Notes under the pieces: model-generated
The model's database searches: none
What the model saw: only the letters and a program-made list of their open reading frames with translations
What the model was told of the DNA's origin: nothing
In this document: positions 1-7,501 of the stretch, one piece after another
Numbering within the stretch: position 1 is the stretch's first letter
Layout of the letters: every line of letters starts with the position of its first letter
Assembly: GCA_964389285.1 (NCBI GenBank)
Contig: CAYMCZ010000017.1
Location: 1 to 23,687 of the forward strand
Direction: 5' to 3'
Source: Alectryocaccobium sp964389285
Lineage (GTDB): Bacteria > Bacillota > Clostridia > Lachnospirales > Lachnospiraceae
DNA length: 23,687 nt
Position numbers and translations under genes: made by a program

Positions 1-87
1 TCTCGTGCGCGGTGCGCGAGAGCTCTGCTCCGCGGTGCGTGCGCGTTCCATCTCGGATATCCAAACACGAACGAAAGGAGAATACCA

Positions 88-1041
88 ATGAATACCATAA
101 TACTGCCGCTGCTGATTTCGTTCGCGATAGCGGCCGTCATAACTCCGATCCTGATTCCGGTGCTGAGACGAATGAAATTCGGACAGACCGTCAGAGAGGA
201 GGGCGTCAAAACGCATCTTAAAAAAACGGGAACCCCGACGATGGGCGGGATCGCCTTTCTGATATCTTCGGCGGTCGGGACATTTGTATTTGCGGGCGTT
301 TGCCCGAAGGTCGTCCCGGTCATGCTGCTCACTCTCGGGTTCGGGATTATCGGTTTTATAGACGACTATCTCAAAGTAGTAAAAAAACATTCGGACGGAC
401 TTTACCCGAAGCAAAAACTTTTGCTTCAGATTATAGTTACGACGGTTTTTCTCATATATATATGCAATGCCACCGATACGGGACTTGCTCTTATCCTCCC
501 GTTTGCGGGCGGAAAAACGGTCGATATCGGCATTTTCGCTTTTCCGCTTGTATATATAGTGGTGCTGGCGACGGTAAACGGCGTGAATTTTACGGACGGG
601 CTGGACGGACTTGCTTCAAGCGTAACAATAGTAGTTGCCGGATTTTTCATGGCCGCGGCCGTGGCAAAGCAGGCCGGAGTCGAGCCTGCGGCCTGTGCGG
701 TGCTTGGCGGCCTTATGGGATTTCTTTTATACAATGTATTTCCGGCAAAGGTTTTCATGGGAGATACGGGGTCGCTGGCGCTCGGCGGATTCGTGGCCGG
801 TATGGCATATATCTTAAACATGCCGCTTTTTATCCCGATTATAGGTATTATTTATGCCGTCGAGCTCATATCGGTTGTGCTCCAGGTCGGATACTTTAAA
901 AAGACCCGGGGAAAAAGGCTGTTTAAAATGGCGCCGATACATCATCATTTTGAGCTTTGCGGCTGGTCGGAACCGAAAGTAGTGGCCGTGTTCACCATAA
1001 TAACCACGCTGGCGTGTTTTGCGGCGTATTGCGGGCTCTGA
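88..1041 (+). CDS. mraY: Phospho-N-acetylmuramoyl-pentapeptide-transferase (MraY)
   Basis: This integral membrane enzyme transfers phospho-MurNAc-pentapeptide from UDP to undecaprenyl phosphate, making lipid I on the inner face of the membrane. The 317 residues match the usual family length. Family motifs are in order: KTGTPTMGG (46-54), the aspartate pair in DDYLKV (92-97), NFTDGLDGL (167-175), FMGDTGSLALGG (223-234) and APIHHHFEL (282-290). About ten hydrophobic segments are visible. An AAAGGAG site lies just upstream of the ATG. The 87 bases before it hold only a GC-rich imperfect hairpin (about 1-21) and no recognisable gene end. murD follows after a 118-base gap that carries a dispersed repeat. 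Identity is secure. Confidence 0.97.
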   Translation: MNTIILPLLISFAIAAVITPILIPVLRRMKFGQTVREEGVKTHLKKTGTPTMGGIAFLISSAVGTFVFAGVCPKVVPVMLLTLGFGIIGFIDDYLKVVKKHSDGLYPKQKLLLQIIVTTVFLIYICNATDTGLALILPFAGGKTVDIGIFAFPLVYIVVLATVNGVNFTDGLDGLASSVTIVVAGFFMAAAVAKQAGVEPAACAVLGGLMGFLLYNVFPAKVFMGDTGSLALGGFVAGMAYILNMPLFIPIIGIIYAVELISVVLQVGYFKKTRGKRLFKMAPIHHHFELCGWSEPKVVAVFTIITTLACFAAYCGL

Positions 1042-1080
1042 AAACAATGAGTGGCGGCCGGGTGATGCGACTGACGGAAA

Positions 1081-1118
1081 GGATCCTTCGACTCCGCTGA
1101 CGCTCCGCTCAGGATGAC
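1081..1118. repeat. Dispersed intergenic repeat, copy 1
   Basis: This GC-rich stretch lies between mraY and murD. Bases 1096-1118 are identical over 23 bases to 10937-10959, and the GCTCAGGATGAC core recurs at 3648-3659. CCTTCGACT is shared with copy 2 near 3619-3626. The copies are intergenic and look like a small dispersed repeat family (REP-like). No coding function is seen. Confidence 0.7.
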
Positions 1119-1159
1119 AGCCGCAACTTACTTTTTATTGAAAATATGAGGAAACAAAT

Positions 1160-2536
1160 ATGTACAACACTGCCAACAAAAAAGTACTTGTTTTCGGAGC
1201 CGGAATAAGCGGAATATCCGCGGCGGCCCTGCTTACGGAGGCGGGAGACAGGGTCATACTTTATGACGGAAACGAAAAGCTGGATAAGGCCGGGCTCAAA
1301 GAAAAAATCGAAAAAAAAGCAAAGAATAAAAAAACGGAGCCGGAAATAATAACCGGGGAGCTCCCGAAGGAGATAATATCAAGCCTCGATATGGCGGTGC
1401 TGAGTCCCGGCATACCTCTTGACAATAAAGAAGTAAGACGCATGAAAGAGGCCGGCATATATATAACGGGAGAGATCGAACTCGCTTATATCATGGGAGC
1501 GGGAAAGGTGTTTGCGATAACCGGGACAAACGGGAAAACCACGAGCACCACGCTTTTAGGTGAAATCATGAAGGCCGCTTATCCGGAAGTATATGTGGTC
1601 GGAAACATAGGAAATCCGTATACCGATGTGGCTTTGAAACAGACCGAAAACGCGGTGACGGTGGCCGAAATCTCCAGTTTTCAGCTTGAAACAATAGATA
1701 CATTCAGGCCGGATGCCGCGGCGATAACAAACCTGACGGAAGACCATATGAACCGCCATCATACGATGGAGGAATACGCGAGGGTCAAGGAAAGAATAAC
1801 CGAAAATCAGAGACCGCAGGATGTATGTGTGTTAAATTATGAAGACGAGATTCTGCGAAATTTCGGAAAAACATTGAAAAACAGGGTGATCTGGTTTTCC
1901 GCTTATCGGAAGCTGGATCGGGGGATTTACTATTCGGACGGCAAAATCGTTGTCGCGGGCGAAAAAGGCGAGGAAGTGCTGATAAAGACCGACGAGATTC
2001 AGATTTTGGGCCTGCATAATTTCGAAAACATCATGACGGCCGCGGGAATTGCTCTGGCCGACGGCATTGATATGGATCTGATAAGAAAAGTTCTCAGGGA
2101 ATTTAAGGGCGTCGCGCACCGTATTGAATTTGCGGGTGAGTACGGCGGCGTCAGATATTATAACGATTCCAAAGGCACAAACCCCGACGCGGCCATCAAA
2201 GGCATACAGGCCATGGACAGGCCCACCCTGCTGATCGGCGGGGGATACGACAAAGGCGGAAGTTTTGAAACATGGATCAACGCCTTTGAAAACAAGGTAA
2301 AATACCTTGTATTGATAGGACAGACCAAAGAGCGTATAGCGCAGACAGCCGTAAGCTGCGGATTTGATAAAGAGAAAATAATTATTTGCGAGGATCTTAA
2401 AGAAGCGGTAAAAACCTGTAAAGAGCTGGCGGAGCAGGGAGACGCGGTGCTGCTCTCTCCGGCATGCGCGAGCTGGGGACAGTTTGATAATTACGAACAA
2501 AGAGGAGACATTTTCAAAGAGCTGGTGCGCCTCTGA
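1160..2536 (+). CDS. murD: UDP-N-acetylmuramoyl-L-alanine--D-glutamate ligase (MurD)
   Basis: This cytoplasmic ATP-dependent ligase adds D-glutamate to UDP-MurNAc-L-Ala. At 458 residues it has normal family length. The N-terminal Rossmann-like domain has GAGISGIS (13-20) and SPGIP (82-86). The central ATPase domain has the P-loop GTNGKT (122-127), SSFQLETI (172-179) and HMNRH (196-200). The C-terminal domain has HNFEN (286-290), NDSKGTNPDA (335-344), GGGYDKG (360-366) and a final SPACASWGQFDNY segment. The start is preceded by GAGGAA. In many Firmicutes ftsW/spoVE and murG come next, but here ftsQ follows directly. Confidence 0.97.
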   Translation: MYNTANKKVLVFGAGISGISAAALLTEAGDRVILYDGNEKLDKAGLKEKIEKKAKNKKTEPEIITGELPKEIISSLDMAVLSPGIPLDNKEVRRMKEAGIYITGEIELAYIMGAGKVFAITGTNGKTTSTTLLGEIMKAAYPEVYVVGNIGNPYTDVALKQTENAVTVAEISSFQLETIDTFRPDAAAITNLTEDHMNRHHTMEEYARVKERITENQRPQDVCVLNYEDEILRNFGKTLKNRVIWFSAYRKLDRGIYYSDGKIVVAGEKGEEVLIKTDEIQILGLHNFENIMTAAGIALADGIDMDLIRKVLREFKGVAHRIEFAGEYGGVRYYNDSKGTNPDAAIKGIQAMDRPTLLIGGGYDKGGSFETWINAFENKVKYLVLIGQTKERIAQTAVSCGFDKEKIIICEDLKEAVKTCKELAEQGDAVLLSPACASWGQFDNYEQRGDIFKELVRL

Positions 2537-2563
2537 CGAAAGGTGCGGACGGAAAAAAGTGCG

Positions 2564-3325
2564 ATGGAAAAAAAGGCAGAACCAAAAAAGAAAAAACGAC
2601 ACCGTATTAAGCGTAAATTCAAGGTCATTTTTATTCTTGCGATAGTTCTGGCCGTGCTTTTGATATTTATCTTTGCGTTTAAGCTGGACTACATAGTCGT
2701 GACCGGAAACGACAGATATTCGGACAGACAGATAAAAGAGATGTGCATAAACGAAGACGGCTTCAACAACACCCTGCTCTTTTATCTTTTCAATAAAAAA
2801 ATAGATACGTCCGAAGTGCCGCTTCTGGACCGCATTGAAACCGAATACATCGACAATCACACGATCAGGCTGAAAGCCTACGAAAAAGTGACTATCGGAA
2901 TGATACAGACGGGTGAACTTTACAGTTGTATAGATCAGGACGGTATCGTTATTGAAGTGGTTGACGCCGATGCGGCAATGCGGCTGTCCCTGCCGGTGAT
3001 AAACTCCCTTACGGCAAACGGCGAGCAGGGTGAACGGATTGAGGCGGAAGAAAGCGTCCTGAACACGCTGCATGCCCTTAAAAGCTGTTATGACAAATAC
3101 GGAATCACACCCGACTCGGAAGATATCCTGACAGACGAAGCGGGGGTACACACCTTTGTGCTGCACTTCGGAAATGTAAATGTACAGCTCGGAGAAGACA
3201 CGCTCCTCGAAGAAAAAATGAGGAGAGTGGCGGCCATTATCCCGCAGCTCGAAGGCAGATCCGGAACTTTGCTTATGGACGATTACAGCGAAGAGACGGT
3301 GAACATCATTTTTAAAGAAGAGTAA
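2564..3325 (+). CDS. ftsQ: Cell division protein FtsQ/DivIB
   Basis: This is a bitopic division-site protein of the FtsQ/DivIB family, which scaffolds the septal wall synthesis complex with FtsL/DivIC. The sequence shows a very basic cytoplasmic N-terminus (KKKKRHRIKRK), one transmembrane helix (about residues 19-41) and then a POTRA-like domain starting LDYIVVTGNDRYSDRQIKE. A DivIB-like beta domain follows. I start it at the ATG at 2564. A GTG at 2543 would add seven residues, but its AAAGG touches the start codon with no spacing, so it is less likely. The gene lies 27 bases after murD and is probably co-transcribed. The division gene ftsZ, often next, is absent. The family call rests on architecture more than on sharp motifs. 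Confidence 0.88.
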   Translation: MEKKAEPKKKKRHRIKRKFKVIFILAIVLAVLLIFIFAFKLDYIVVTGNDRYSDRQIKEMCINEDGFNNTLLFYLFNKKIDTSEVPLLDRIETEYIDNHTIRLKAYEKVTIGMIQTGELYSCIDQDGIVIEVVDADAAMRLSLPVINSLTANGEQGERIEAEESVLNTLHALKSCYDKYGITPDSEDILTDEAGVHTFVLHFGNVNVQLGEDTLLEEKMRRVAAIIPQLEGRSGTLLMDDYSEETVNIIFKEE

Positions 3326-3365
3326 GAGACGAAACGAATTTTATATAACGGAGGCCAAGGTTTAT

Positions 3366-3587
3366 ATGGACACCTGTGATAAAAAATCAAAAGACGGCTG
3401 CGCCGGATGCAGCGGCTGCGGCATGGATATGTCGGACGGCTCGCTTGATATAACGGGCGGAGACGAAACGGAAGAATACGGAACAAGGAAAAAGCCGGGA
3501 GCGGGGTATTACGCCCTTGTGCTTATTATCTGCATCGGAGCGATAGTTGCCGCTTCGGCGCTGGCGCGGTTTGTATTTTTCAAATAA
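3366..3587 (+). CDS. Small Cys-rich single-span membrane protein, unknown function
   Basis: I do not recognise this 73-residue protein. Its N-terminal half is hydrophilic and has four cysteines in a tight cluster (C-x6-C-x2-C-x2-C, within residues 4-19) followed by a Met/Asp-rich stretch and an acidic segment. Its C-terminal half is one hydrophobic helix (GYYALVLIICIGAIVAASA) ending in a short basic tail. A good GGAGG site at about 3351-3355 sets the start. It follows ftsQ by 40 bases and is probably in the same transcript. The four cysteines could bind a metal or an Fe-S cluster, but this is a guess from spacing alone. The codon pattern and ribosome binding site make it a likely real gene. 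Confidence 0.7.
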   Translation: MDTCDKKSKDGCAGCSGCGMDMSDGSLDITGGDETEEYGTRKKPGAGYYALVLIICIGAIVAASALARFVFFK

Positions 3588-3600
3588 TATGTCTAATATG

Positions 3601-3659
3601 TCATCCCGAGCGCAGCCCCTTCGACTTCGGACACTAACGTGTCCTGCGCTCAGGATGAC
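3601..3659. repeat. Dispersed intergenic repeat, copy 2, with long inverted repeat
   Basis: Bases 3601-3615 pair with 3644-3658 at 14 of 15 positions. Inside, GGACAC (3629-3634) pairs with GTGTCC (3639-3644). It shares the GCTCAGGATGAC core and CCTTCGACTT with the repeat after mraY. There is no T-tract, so a classical terminator is unlikely, although an RNA hairpin could protect the 3' end of the upstream transcript. Confidence 0.7.
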
Positions 3660-3816
3660 GCGCAATAATAACCCTTCAGATAATAAAAATCAATTCAATA
3701 TATATACAATTCAAATATCTGTCTATTTTAGCCATATCACAAAAAAATCTGACAATAAACTAAAATACTATTGACTTTAAGCCAAAATGGTATTACATTT
3801 TTAACATAACTGCCAG

Positions 3817-3845
3817 TCGATAAATAAACTGGAAAATGTTATAAT
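3817..3845 (+). promoter_or_regulatory. Sigma-A-type promoter for nfnAB
   Basis: The -35 TCGATA (3817-3822) is separated by 17 bases from a perfect -10 TATAAT (3840-3845). The -10 is preceded by TG one base away (extended -10). Transcription would start near 3852, just upstream of the GGAGGG site (3858-3863) of nfnA. A weaker second candidate lies upstream: TTGACT (3771-3776), 17 bases, TACATT (3794-3799). The rest of 3660-3770 is AT-rich with no gene seen. Confidence 0.7.
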
Positions 3846-3877
3846 GCAGTAAACGACGGAGGGAAGAGAAAGAAAAA

Positions 3878-4765
3878 ATGTATGAGATCATTAAAAAAGA
3901 ATATTTAGCAGCTAATATTATCGAGATGGTGGTAAAAGCGCCGCGAATTGCAAAGCACTGCATGCCGGGACAGTTTTTCATTATCAAGGCCGACGAGGAA
4001 GGTGAGAGAATCCCCCTGACCATTTGCGATTACGACAGGGAGGAGGGGACGATCACCATGGTCTTCCAGCCGGTAGGCTATTCCACCCAGAAATTCGCCA
4101 AACTTAAACAGGGCGATTCTTTTATGGACATGGTGGGTCCGCTCGGACATTATTCGGATCTGATCGATATGCCCATAGAAGAACTAAAAAAGAAAAACAT
4201 AGTATTTGTGGCAGGAGGCGTGGGAACCGCGCCCGTATATCCGCAGGTAAAATGGCTTCATGAGCAGGGAGTTCAGTGCGACGTAATAATCGGCGCGAAA
4301 AACAAAGAGCTGGTAATCATGGAGGATGCCTTTAAAGAAGTCTGCAATCTCTATATTACGACAGATGACGGTTCGTACGGCAGAAACGGCATGGTGACCA
4401 AGTGTCTTGAAGATCTCGTGACCAAAGAAGGAAAAAAATACGATCACTGCGTGGCTATCGGTCCGATGATCATGATGAAATTCGTGTGCAAACTCACACA
4501 GGAGCTCGGAATTCATACGATAATCAGCATGAACCCGATCATGGTTGACGGCACGGGTATGTGCGGATGCTGCAGGCTTAATGTCGGCGGTGAAGTGAAA
4601 TTCGCATGTGTTGACGGACCGGAGTTCGACGGACATCTGGTTGATTTCGATTTAGCGATGAGACGGGCGAGGCAATACAAAACGGAAGAAGGCCGTGCGC
4701 TTCTTAAAGCACAGGAAGGCGATACACATCATGGCGGATGCGGAGAATGCGGAGGTAAGAAATAA
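3878..4765 (+). CDS. nfnA: Ferredoxin:NADP+ oxidoreductase subunit A (NfnA; sulfide/dihydroorotate dehydrogenase-like FAD/NAD-binding protein)
   Basis: This is the small flavoprotein subunit of the NfnAB/sulfide dehydrogenase family. It binds FAD, NAD(H) and one [2Fe-2S] cluster and works with the large subunit encoded next. The 295 residues show an FAD-binding barrel with RIPLTI (44-49), a nucleotide-binding GGVGTAPVYP (113-122), and the cluster cysteines C229, C231, C232 and C244, as in the PyrK-like family. The C-terminus adds a His/Gly/Cys tail with C288 and C291. Its TAA overlaps the ATG of the next gene by one base, so the two are translationally coupled. Whether it acts as bifurcating Nfn or as sulfide dehydrogenase cannot be decided from sequence. 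Confidence 0.9.
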   Translation: MYEIIKKEYLAANIIEMVVKAPRIAKHCMPGQFFIIKADEEGERIPLTICDYDREEGTITMVFQPVGYSTQKFAKLKQGDSFMDMVGPLGHYSDLIDMPIEELKKKNIVFVAGGVGTAPVYPQVKWLHEQGVQCDVIIGAKNKELVIMEDAFKEVCNLYITTDDGSYGRNGMVTKCLEDLVTKEGKKYDHCVAIGPMIMMKFVCKLTQELGIHTIISMNPIMVDGTGMCGCCRLNVGGEVKFACVDGPEFDGHLVDFDLAMRRARQYKTEEGRALLKAQEGDTHHGGCGECGGKK

Positions 4766-6159
4766 TGGCAGATATGATGAAAAAAGTTCCGGTAAGGGAG
4801 CAGGATCCAAAGGTACGGGCCACAAATTTTGAAGAGGTCTGCTATGGTTACAACGAAACCGAAGCCGTTGAAGAAGCCGCAAGATGCCTGAACTGCAAAA
4901 ACGCGAAATGTATAGAGGGCTGTCCCGTGCAGATAGACATACCCGGTTTTATTTCCAAAGTGAAAACCGGTGAATTCAAAGAAGCTTTTGACATCTTAAG
5001 CGAGGCGAGCGCGCTTCCGGCGGTTTGCGGAAGGGTTTGTCCTCAGGAAACGCAGTGCGAAGGCGCGTGTATCAGAGGCATCAAAGGCGAGCCGGTTTCC
5101 ATCGGAAAACTGGAAAGATTTGTTGCCGACTGGGCGAGAAGTCAGGGCATCAAACCCAAATGCTGCGAGCAGAAAAACGGACATAAGGTTGCCGTTATCG
5201 GCTCCGGCCCCGCGGGCCTTACCTGTGCGGGCGATCTGGCGCGTATGGGATATGACGTGACCATTTTCGAAGCGCTTCACAAAGCGGGCGGCGTTCTGAT
5301 GTACGGAATCCCCGAATTCCGTCTTCCAAAAACGGCCGTGGTTGATGAGGATATAGCAAACGTCATTTCGATGGGAGTTAAAATAGAAACCAATGTTATT
5401 ATAGGAAGATCCATTACGATAGACGAGCTGATCGACGAAGAGGGCTATGAAGCGGTATTTATCGGCTCCGGAGCGGGACTGCCGATGTTTATGGGTATTC
5501 CCGGCGAAAACGCGAACAGGGTATTTTCGGCAAATGAATACCTCACCAGATCAAATCTGATGAAAGCTTTCAGCGACGATTACGACACCCCTATTTTAAA
5601 GGGTAAAAAAGTCATAGTCGTAGGCGGCGGAAACGTGGCAATGGACGCGGCGAGGACGGCGCTCAGGCTCGGTTCCGAAACGCATATCGTATACCGCAGG
5701 AGCGAAAAAGAGCTTCCCGCCCGTGCCGAAGAAGTTGAGCACGCAAAAGAAGAAGGCATTATCTTTAACATTCTTACAAACCCGACGGAGATCCTCGTGG
5801 ATGAAGAAGGCGGCGTAAGAGGCATGACCTGCATCAGAATGGAACTCGGCGAGCCGGACGATTCCGGCAGAAGAAGACCTGTTCCGATACCCGGTTCGGA
5901 ATTTGAGATCGAAGCCGACATAGTAATCATGGCACTCGGCACGACACCCAACCCTTTGATCGCATCCACTACAAAAGGGCTGGATGCCAACCGTAAAAAA
6001 TGTATTATTGCGGACGAGTCAACAGGACAGACTTCAAGAGAGGGCGTTTTTGCGGGTGGCGATGCCGTAACGGGCGCGGCTACTGTTATCCTGGCAATGG
6101 GAGCAGGAAAATCCGCCGCAGCCGGGATCGACGAATACATTAAAAATAAAAACAAATAA
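4765..6159 (+). CDS. nfnB: Ferredoxin:NADP+ oxidoreductase subunit B (NfnB; GltD-like, glutamate synthase small-subunit family)
   Basis: This is the large partner of the upstream subunit and carries FAD, an NADP(H) site and two [4Fe-4S] clusters. The 464 residues begin with cluster cysteines at 41, 44, 49 and 53 and at 88, 92, 98 and 102. The FAD-binding GSGPAGLT follows (146-153), with GGVLMYGIPEFRLPK after it. A second Rossmann motif, VGGGNVAMDAA, lies around residues 287-297, and the FAD motif GVFAGGDAVTGAATV is near the end. It is often annotated gltA or gltD. No glutamate synthase large subunit is nearby, and the partner gene makes the Nfn role the better call. In fermenters this complex balances NADH, NADPH and reduced ferredoxin. 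Confidence 0.9.
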   Translation: MADMMKKVPVREQDPKVRATNFEEVCYGYNETEAVEEAARCLNCKNAKCIEGCPVQIDIPGFISKVKTGEFKEAFDILSEASALPAVCGRVCPQETQCEGACIRGIKGEPVSIGKLERFVADWARSQGIKPKCCEQKNGHKVAVIGSGPAGLTCAGDLARMGYDVTIFEALHKAGGVLMYGIPEFRLPKTAVVDEDIANVISMGVKIETNVIIGRSITIDELIDEEGYEAVFIGSGAGLPMFMGIPGENANRVFSANEYLTRSNLMKAFSDDYDTPILKGKKVIVVGGGNVAMDAARTALRLGSETHIVYRRSEKELPARAEEVEHAKEEGIIFNILTNPTEILVDEEGGVRGMTCIRMELGEPDDSGRRRPVPIPGSEFEIEADIVIMALGTTPNPLIASTTKGLDANRKKCIIADESTGQTSREGVFAGGDAVTGAATVILAMGAGKSAAAGIDEYIKNKNK

Positions 6160-6198
6160 AAGACGTAAAAAAATTTTAATAACATCTTAAAATAATTC

Positions 6199-6227
6199 TT
6201 GCACGGAATAGAGTTTGATGGTATACT
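6199..6227 (+). promoter_or_regulatory. Promoter of the rpmJ-rpsM-rpoA ribosomal operon, embedded in a palindrome
   Basis: TTGCAC (6199-6204), a 17-base spacer and TATACT (6222-6227) with TG one base before it (extended -10). The hexamers lie in the left arm and at the loop/right-arm edge of the palindrome listed separately. Transcription would start near 6234, about 75 bases before rpmJ. Confidence 0.6.
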
Positions 6228-6240
6228 CTATTCCGTGCCT
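6201..6240 (+). terminator. Perfect 14-bp inverted repeat after nfnB, possible terminator
   Basis: GCACGGAATAGAGT (6201-6214) pairs perfectly with 6225-6238 around a 10-base loop. It is followed only by CTTTAT, so the T-tract is weak. It probably ends the nfnAB transcript. The same DNA also contains promoter hexamers for the next operon. Confidence 0.5.
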
Positions 6241-6309
6241 TTATGCATGTTTTAAAACTGACCCCTTTAAAACAGGCAAAAATAACGGGGCATGGGAAGG
6301 AGGATTCAC

Positions 6310-6423
6310 ATGAAAGTCAGAGCTTCTGTTAAGCCGATCTGCGACAAATGCAAGATCATCAAAAGAAAAGGAAGTATTCGCATTATATGTGAGAATCCCA
6401 AACATAAACAGCGACAGGGTTGA
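6310..6423 (+). CDS. rpmJ: 50S ribosomal protein L36
   Basis: The 37-residue product begins MKVRASVKPICDKCKIIKRK and ends KHKQRQG, the normal L36 length and sequence. The zinc ligands of the Cys-containing form are present (C11, C14, C27 and H32). L36 binds 23S rRNA in the large subunit. A GGAGG lies just upstream of the ATG. L36 usually sits between infA and rpsM. Here infA is not upstream; instead rpmJ has its own promoter. About 270 non-coding bases separate it from rpsM. Confidence 0.95.
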   Translation: MKVRASVKPICDKCKIIKRKGSIRIICENPKHKQRQG

Positions 6424-6558
6424 TCCTCGAAGATTCTGAAGTTGTTTATAAAGCATGAATATTATAAAGAGGAAACGATATATCATGATGCCTGACAGCG
6501 GCTGGTTCAGGATAACTTAGGTAGATTGACGCAACTCCTTATAATATTGCTTAATACT

Positions 6559-6619
6559 CCTTCACACCGTCTGCGAAGGAGAAAGGCCGGCCTTTTCCGG
6601 CTGGATACGAAAAGTATCC
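6559..6619 (+). promoter_or_regulatory. Structured leader between rpmJ and rpsM
   Basis: Three hairpins follow in a row: CCTTC (6559-6563) with GAAGG (6575-6579); GCCGG (6586-6590) with CCGGC (6597-6601); and GGATAC (6603-6608) with GTATCC (6614-6619) around a GAAAA loop. The whole gap 6424-6691 has no gene I can support. Ribosomal operons often carry such leaders as targets of a repressor ribosomal protein (S4 is the classic case for the alpha operon). I cannot match it to a named leader. Confidence 0.4.
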
Positions 6620-6691
6620 CAATTAAGACAGTATGGTTCGCAGGTTTTTGCGGACGACAAAGAAATTCTTTTTTAAATGGAGGAAAGTTAC

Positions 6692-7060
6692 ATGGCTCGT
6701 ATAGCTGGTGTAGATTTACCGAGAGACAAGCGCGTGGAAATAGGGCTTACCTATATCTACGGCATTGGAAGAGCATCTTCCGCACGTATCCTTGAAGCAG
6801 CAGGCGTAAACCCTGATACCCGTGTCAGGGACCTGACCGACGAAGAAGTCAAAAAGCTTGCTACAGTAATCGACGAAACACAGATGGTGGAAGGTGACCT
6901 CAGAAGAGAGATCGCCATGAACATCAAACGTCTGAGTGAGATCGGATGCTACAGAGGCATTCGTCACAGAAAAGGCCTTCCTGTCCGCGGACAGAAGACA
7001 AAGACAAATGCAAGGACACGCAAAGGACCCAGAAGAACAGTGGCAAACAAAAAGAAATAA
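6692..7060 (+). CDS. rpsM: 30S ribosomal protein S13
   Basis: This 122-residue protein of the small-subunit head contacts 16S rRNA and the P-site tRNA. It begins MARIAGVDLPRDKRVEIGLT, continues YIYGIGRASSARIL and has the typical basic tail with RHRKGLPVRGQKTKTNARTR. An in-frame ATG 15 bases upstream (6677) is rejected: GGAGG at 6679-6683 lies inside that extension and is well placed for 6692. It is the first gene of the block rpsM-rpsK-rpsD-rpoA-rplQ. Confidence 0.97.
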   Translation: MARIAGVDLPRDKRVEIGLTYIYGIGRASSARILEAAGVNPDTRVRDLTDEEVKKLATVIDETQMVEGDLRREIAMNIKRLSEIGCYRGIRHRKGLPVRGQKTKTNARTRKGPRRTVANKKK

Positions 7061-7089
7061 TCAAAGAAAGCGCAGGTTAGTATTAATAT

Positions 7090-7482
7090 ATGGCTAAAGT
7101 TACAAAAAAGACGACCAAACGTCGTGTTAAGAAAAACGTGGAACGAGGCCAGGCACATATTCAGTCCTCATTCAATAATACTATTGTGACACTTACCGAT
7201 GCACAGGGCAATGCCCTTTCATGGGCTTCGGCAGGAGGCTTAGGTTTCCGCGGTTCCAGAAAATCGACTCCTTATGCTGCTCAGATGGCAGCGGAGACAG
7301 CTACAAAAGCGGCGCTCGTACACGGCCTTAAAACAGTTGATGTTTTTGTAAAAGGCCCGGGATCAGGCCGGGAAGCGGCGATCCGTGCGCTTGCAGCATG
7401 CGGACTTACTGTAACAAGTATTCGTGACGTGACACCCGTTCCTCACAACGGCTGCCGTCCGCCCAAACGCAGAAGAGTCTGA
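7090..7482 (+). CDS. rpsK: 30S ribosomal protein S11
   Basis: This 130-residue protein of the small-subunit platform has the diagnostic run HIQSSFNNTIVTLTD near residues 22-36, then SWASAGGLGFRGSRKSTPYA, GPGSGREAAIRAL and the C-terminal VTPVPHNGCRPPKRRRV. It follows rpsM by 29 bases. Its ribosome binding site is weak (AGGTTAG), so coupling to rpsM translation is plausible. Confidence 0.97.
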   Translation: MAKVTKKTTKRRVKKNVERGQAHIQSSFNNTIVTLTDAQGNALSWASAGGLGFRGSRKSTPYAAQMAAETATKAALVHGLKTVDVFVKGPGSGREAAIRALAACGLTVTSIRDVTPVPHNGCRPPKRRRV

Positions 7483-7501
7483 TTATCAGGAGGAGATTAA
7501 A

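Noticed and set aside
1832..3166. A 444-codon open frame on the minus strand across murD and ftsQ
   Set aside because: It is antisense to two clear conserved genes, has no ribosome binding site and its translation has no recognisable motif.
3547..3774. A 75-codon plus-strand frame after the small Cys-rich gene
   Set aside because: It overlaps that gene and then reads through the dispersed repeat and AT-rich spacer; no ribosome binding site.
4765..6159. Glutamate synthase small subunit as the function of this gene
   Set aside because: No large subunit is nearby, and the translationally coupled PyrK-like partner points to an Nfn-type complex.
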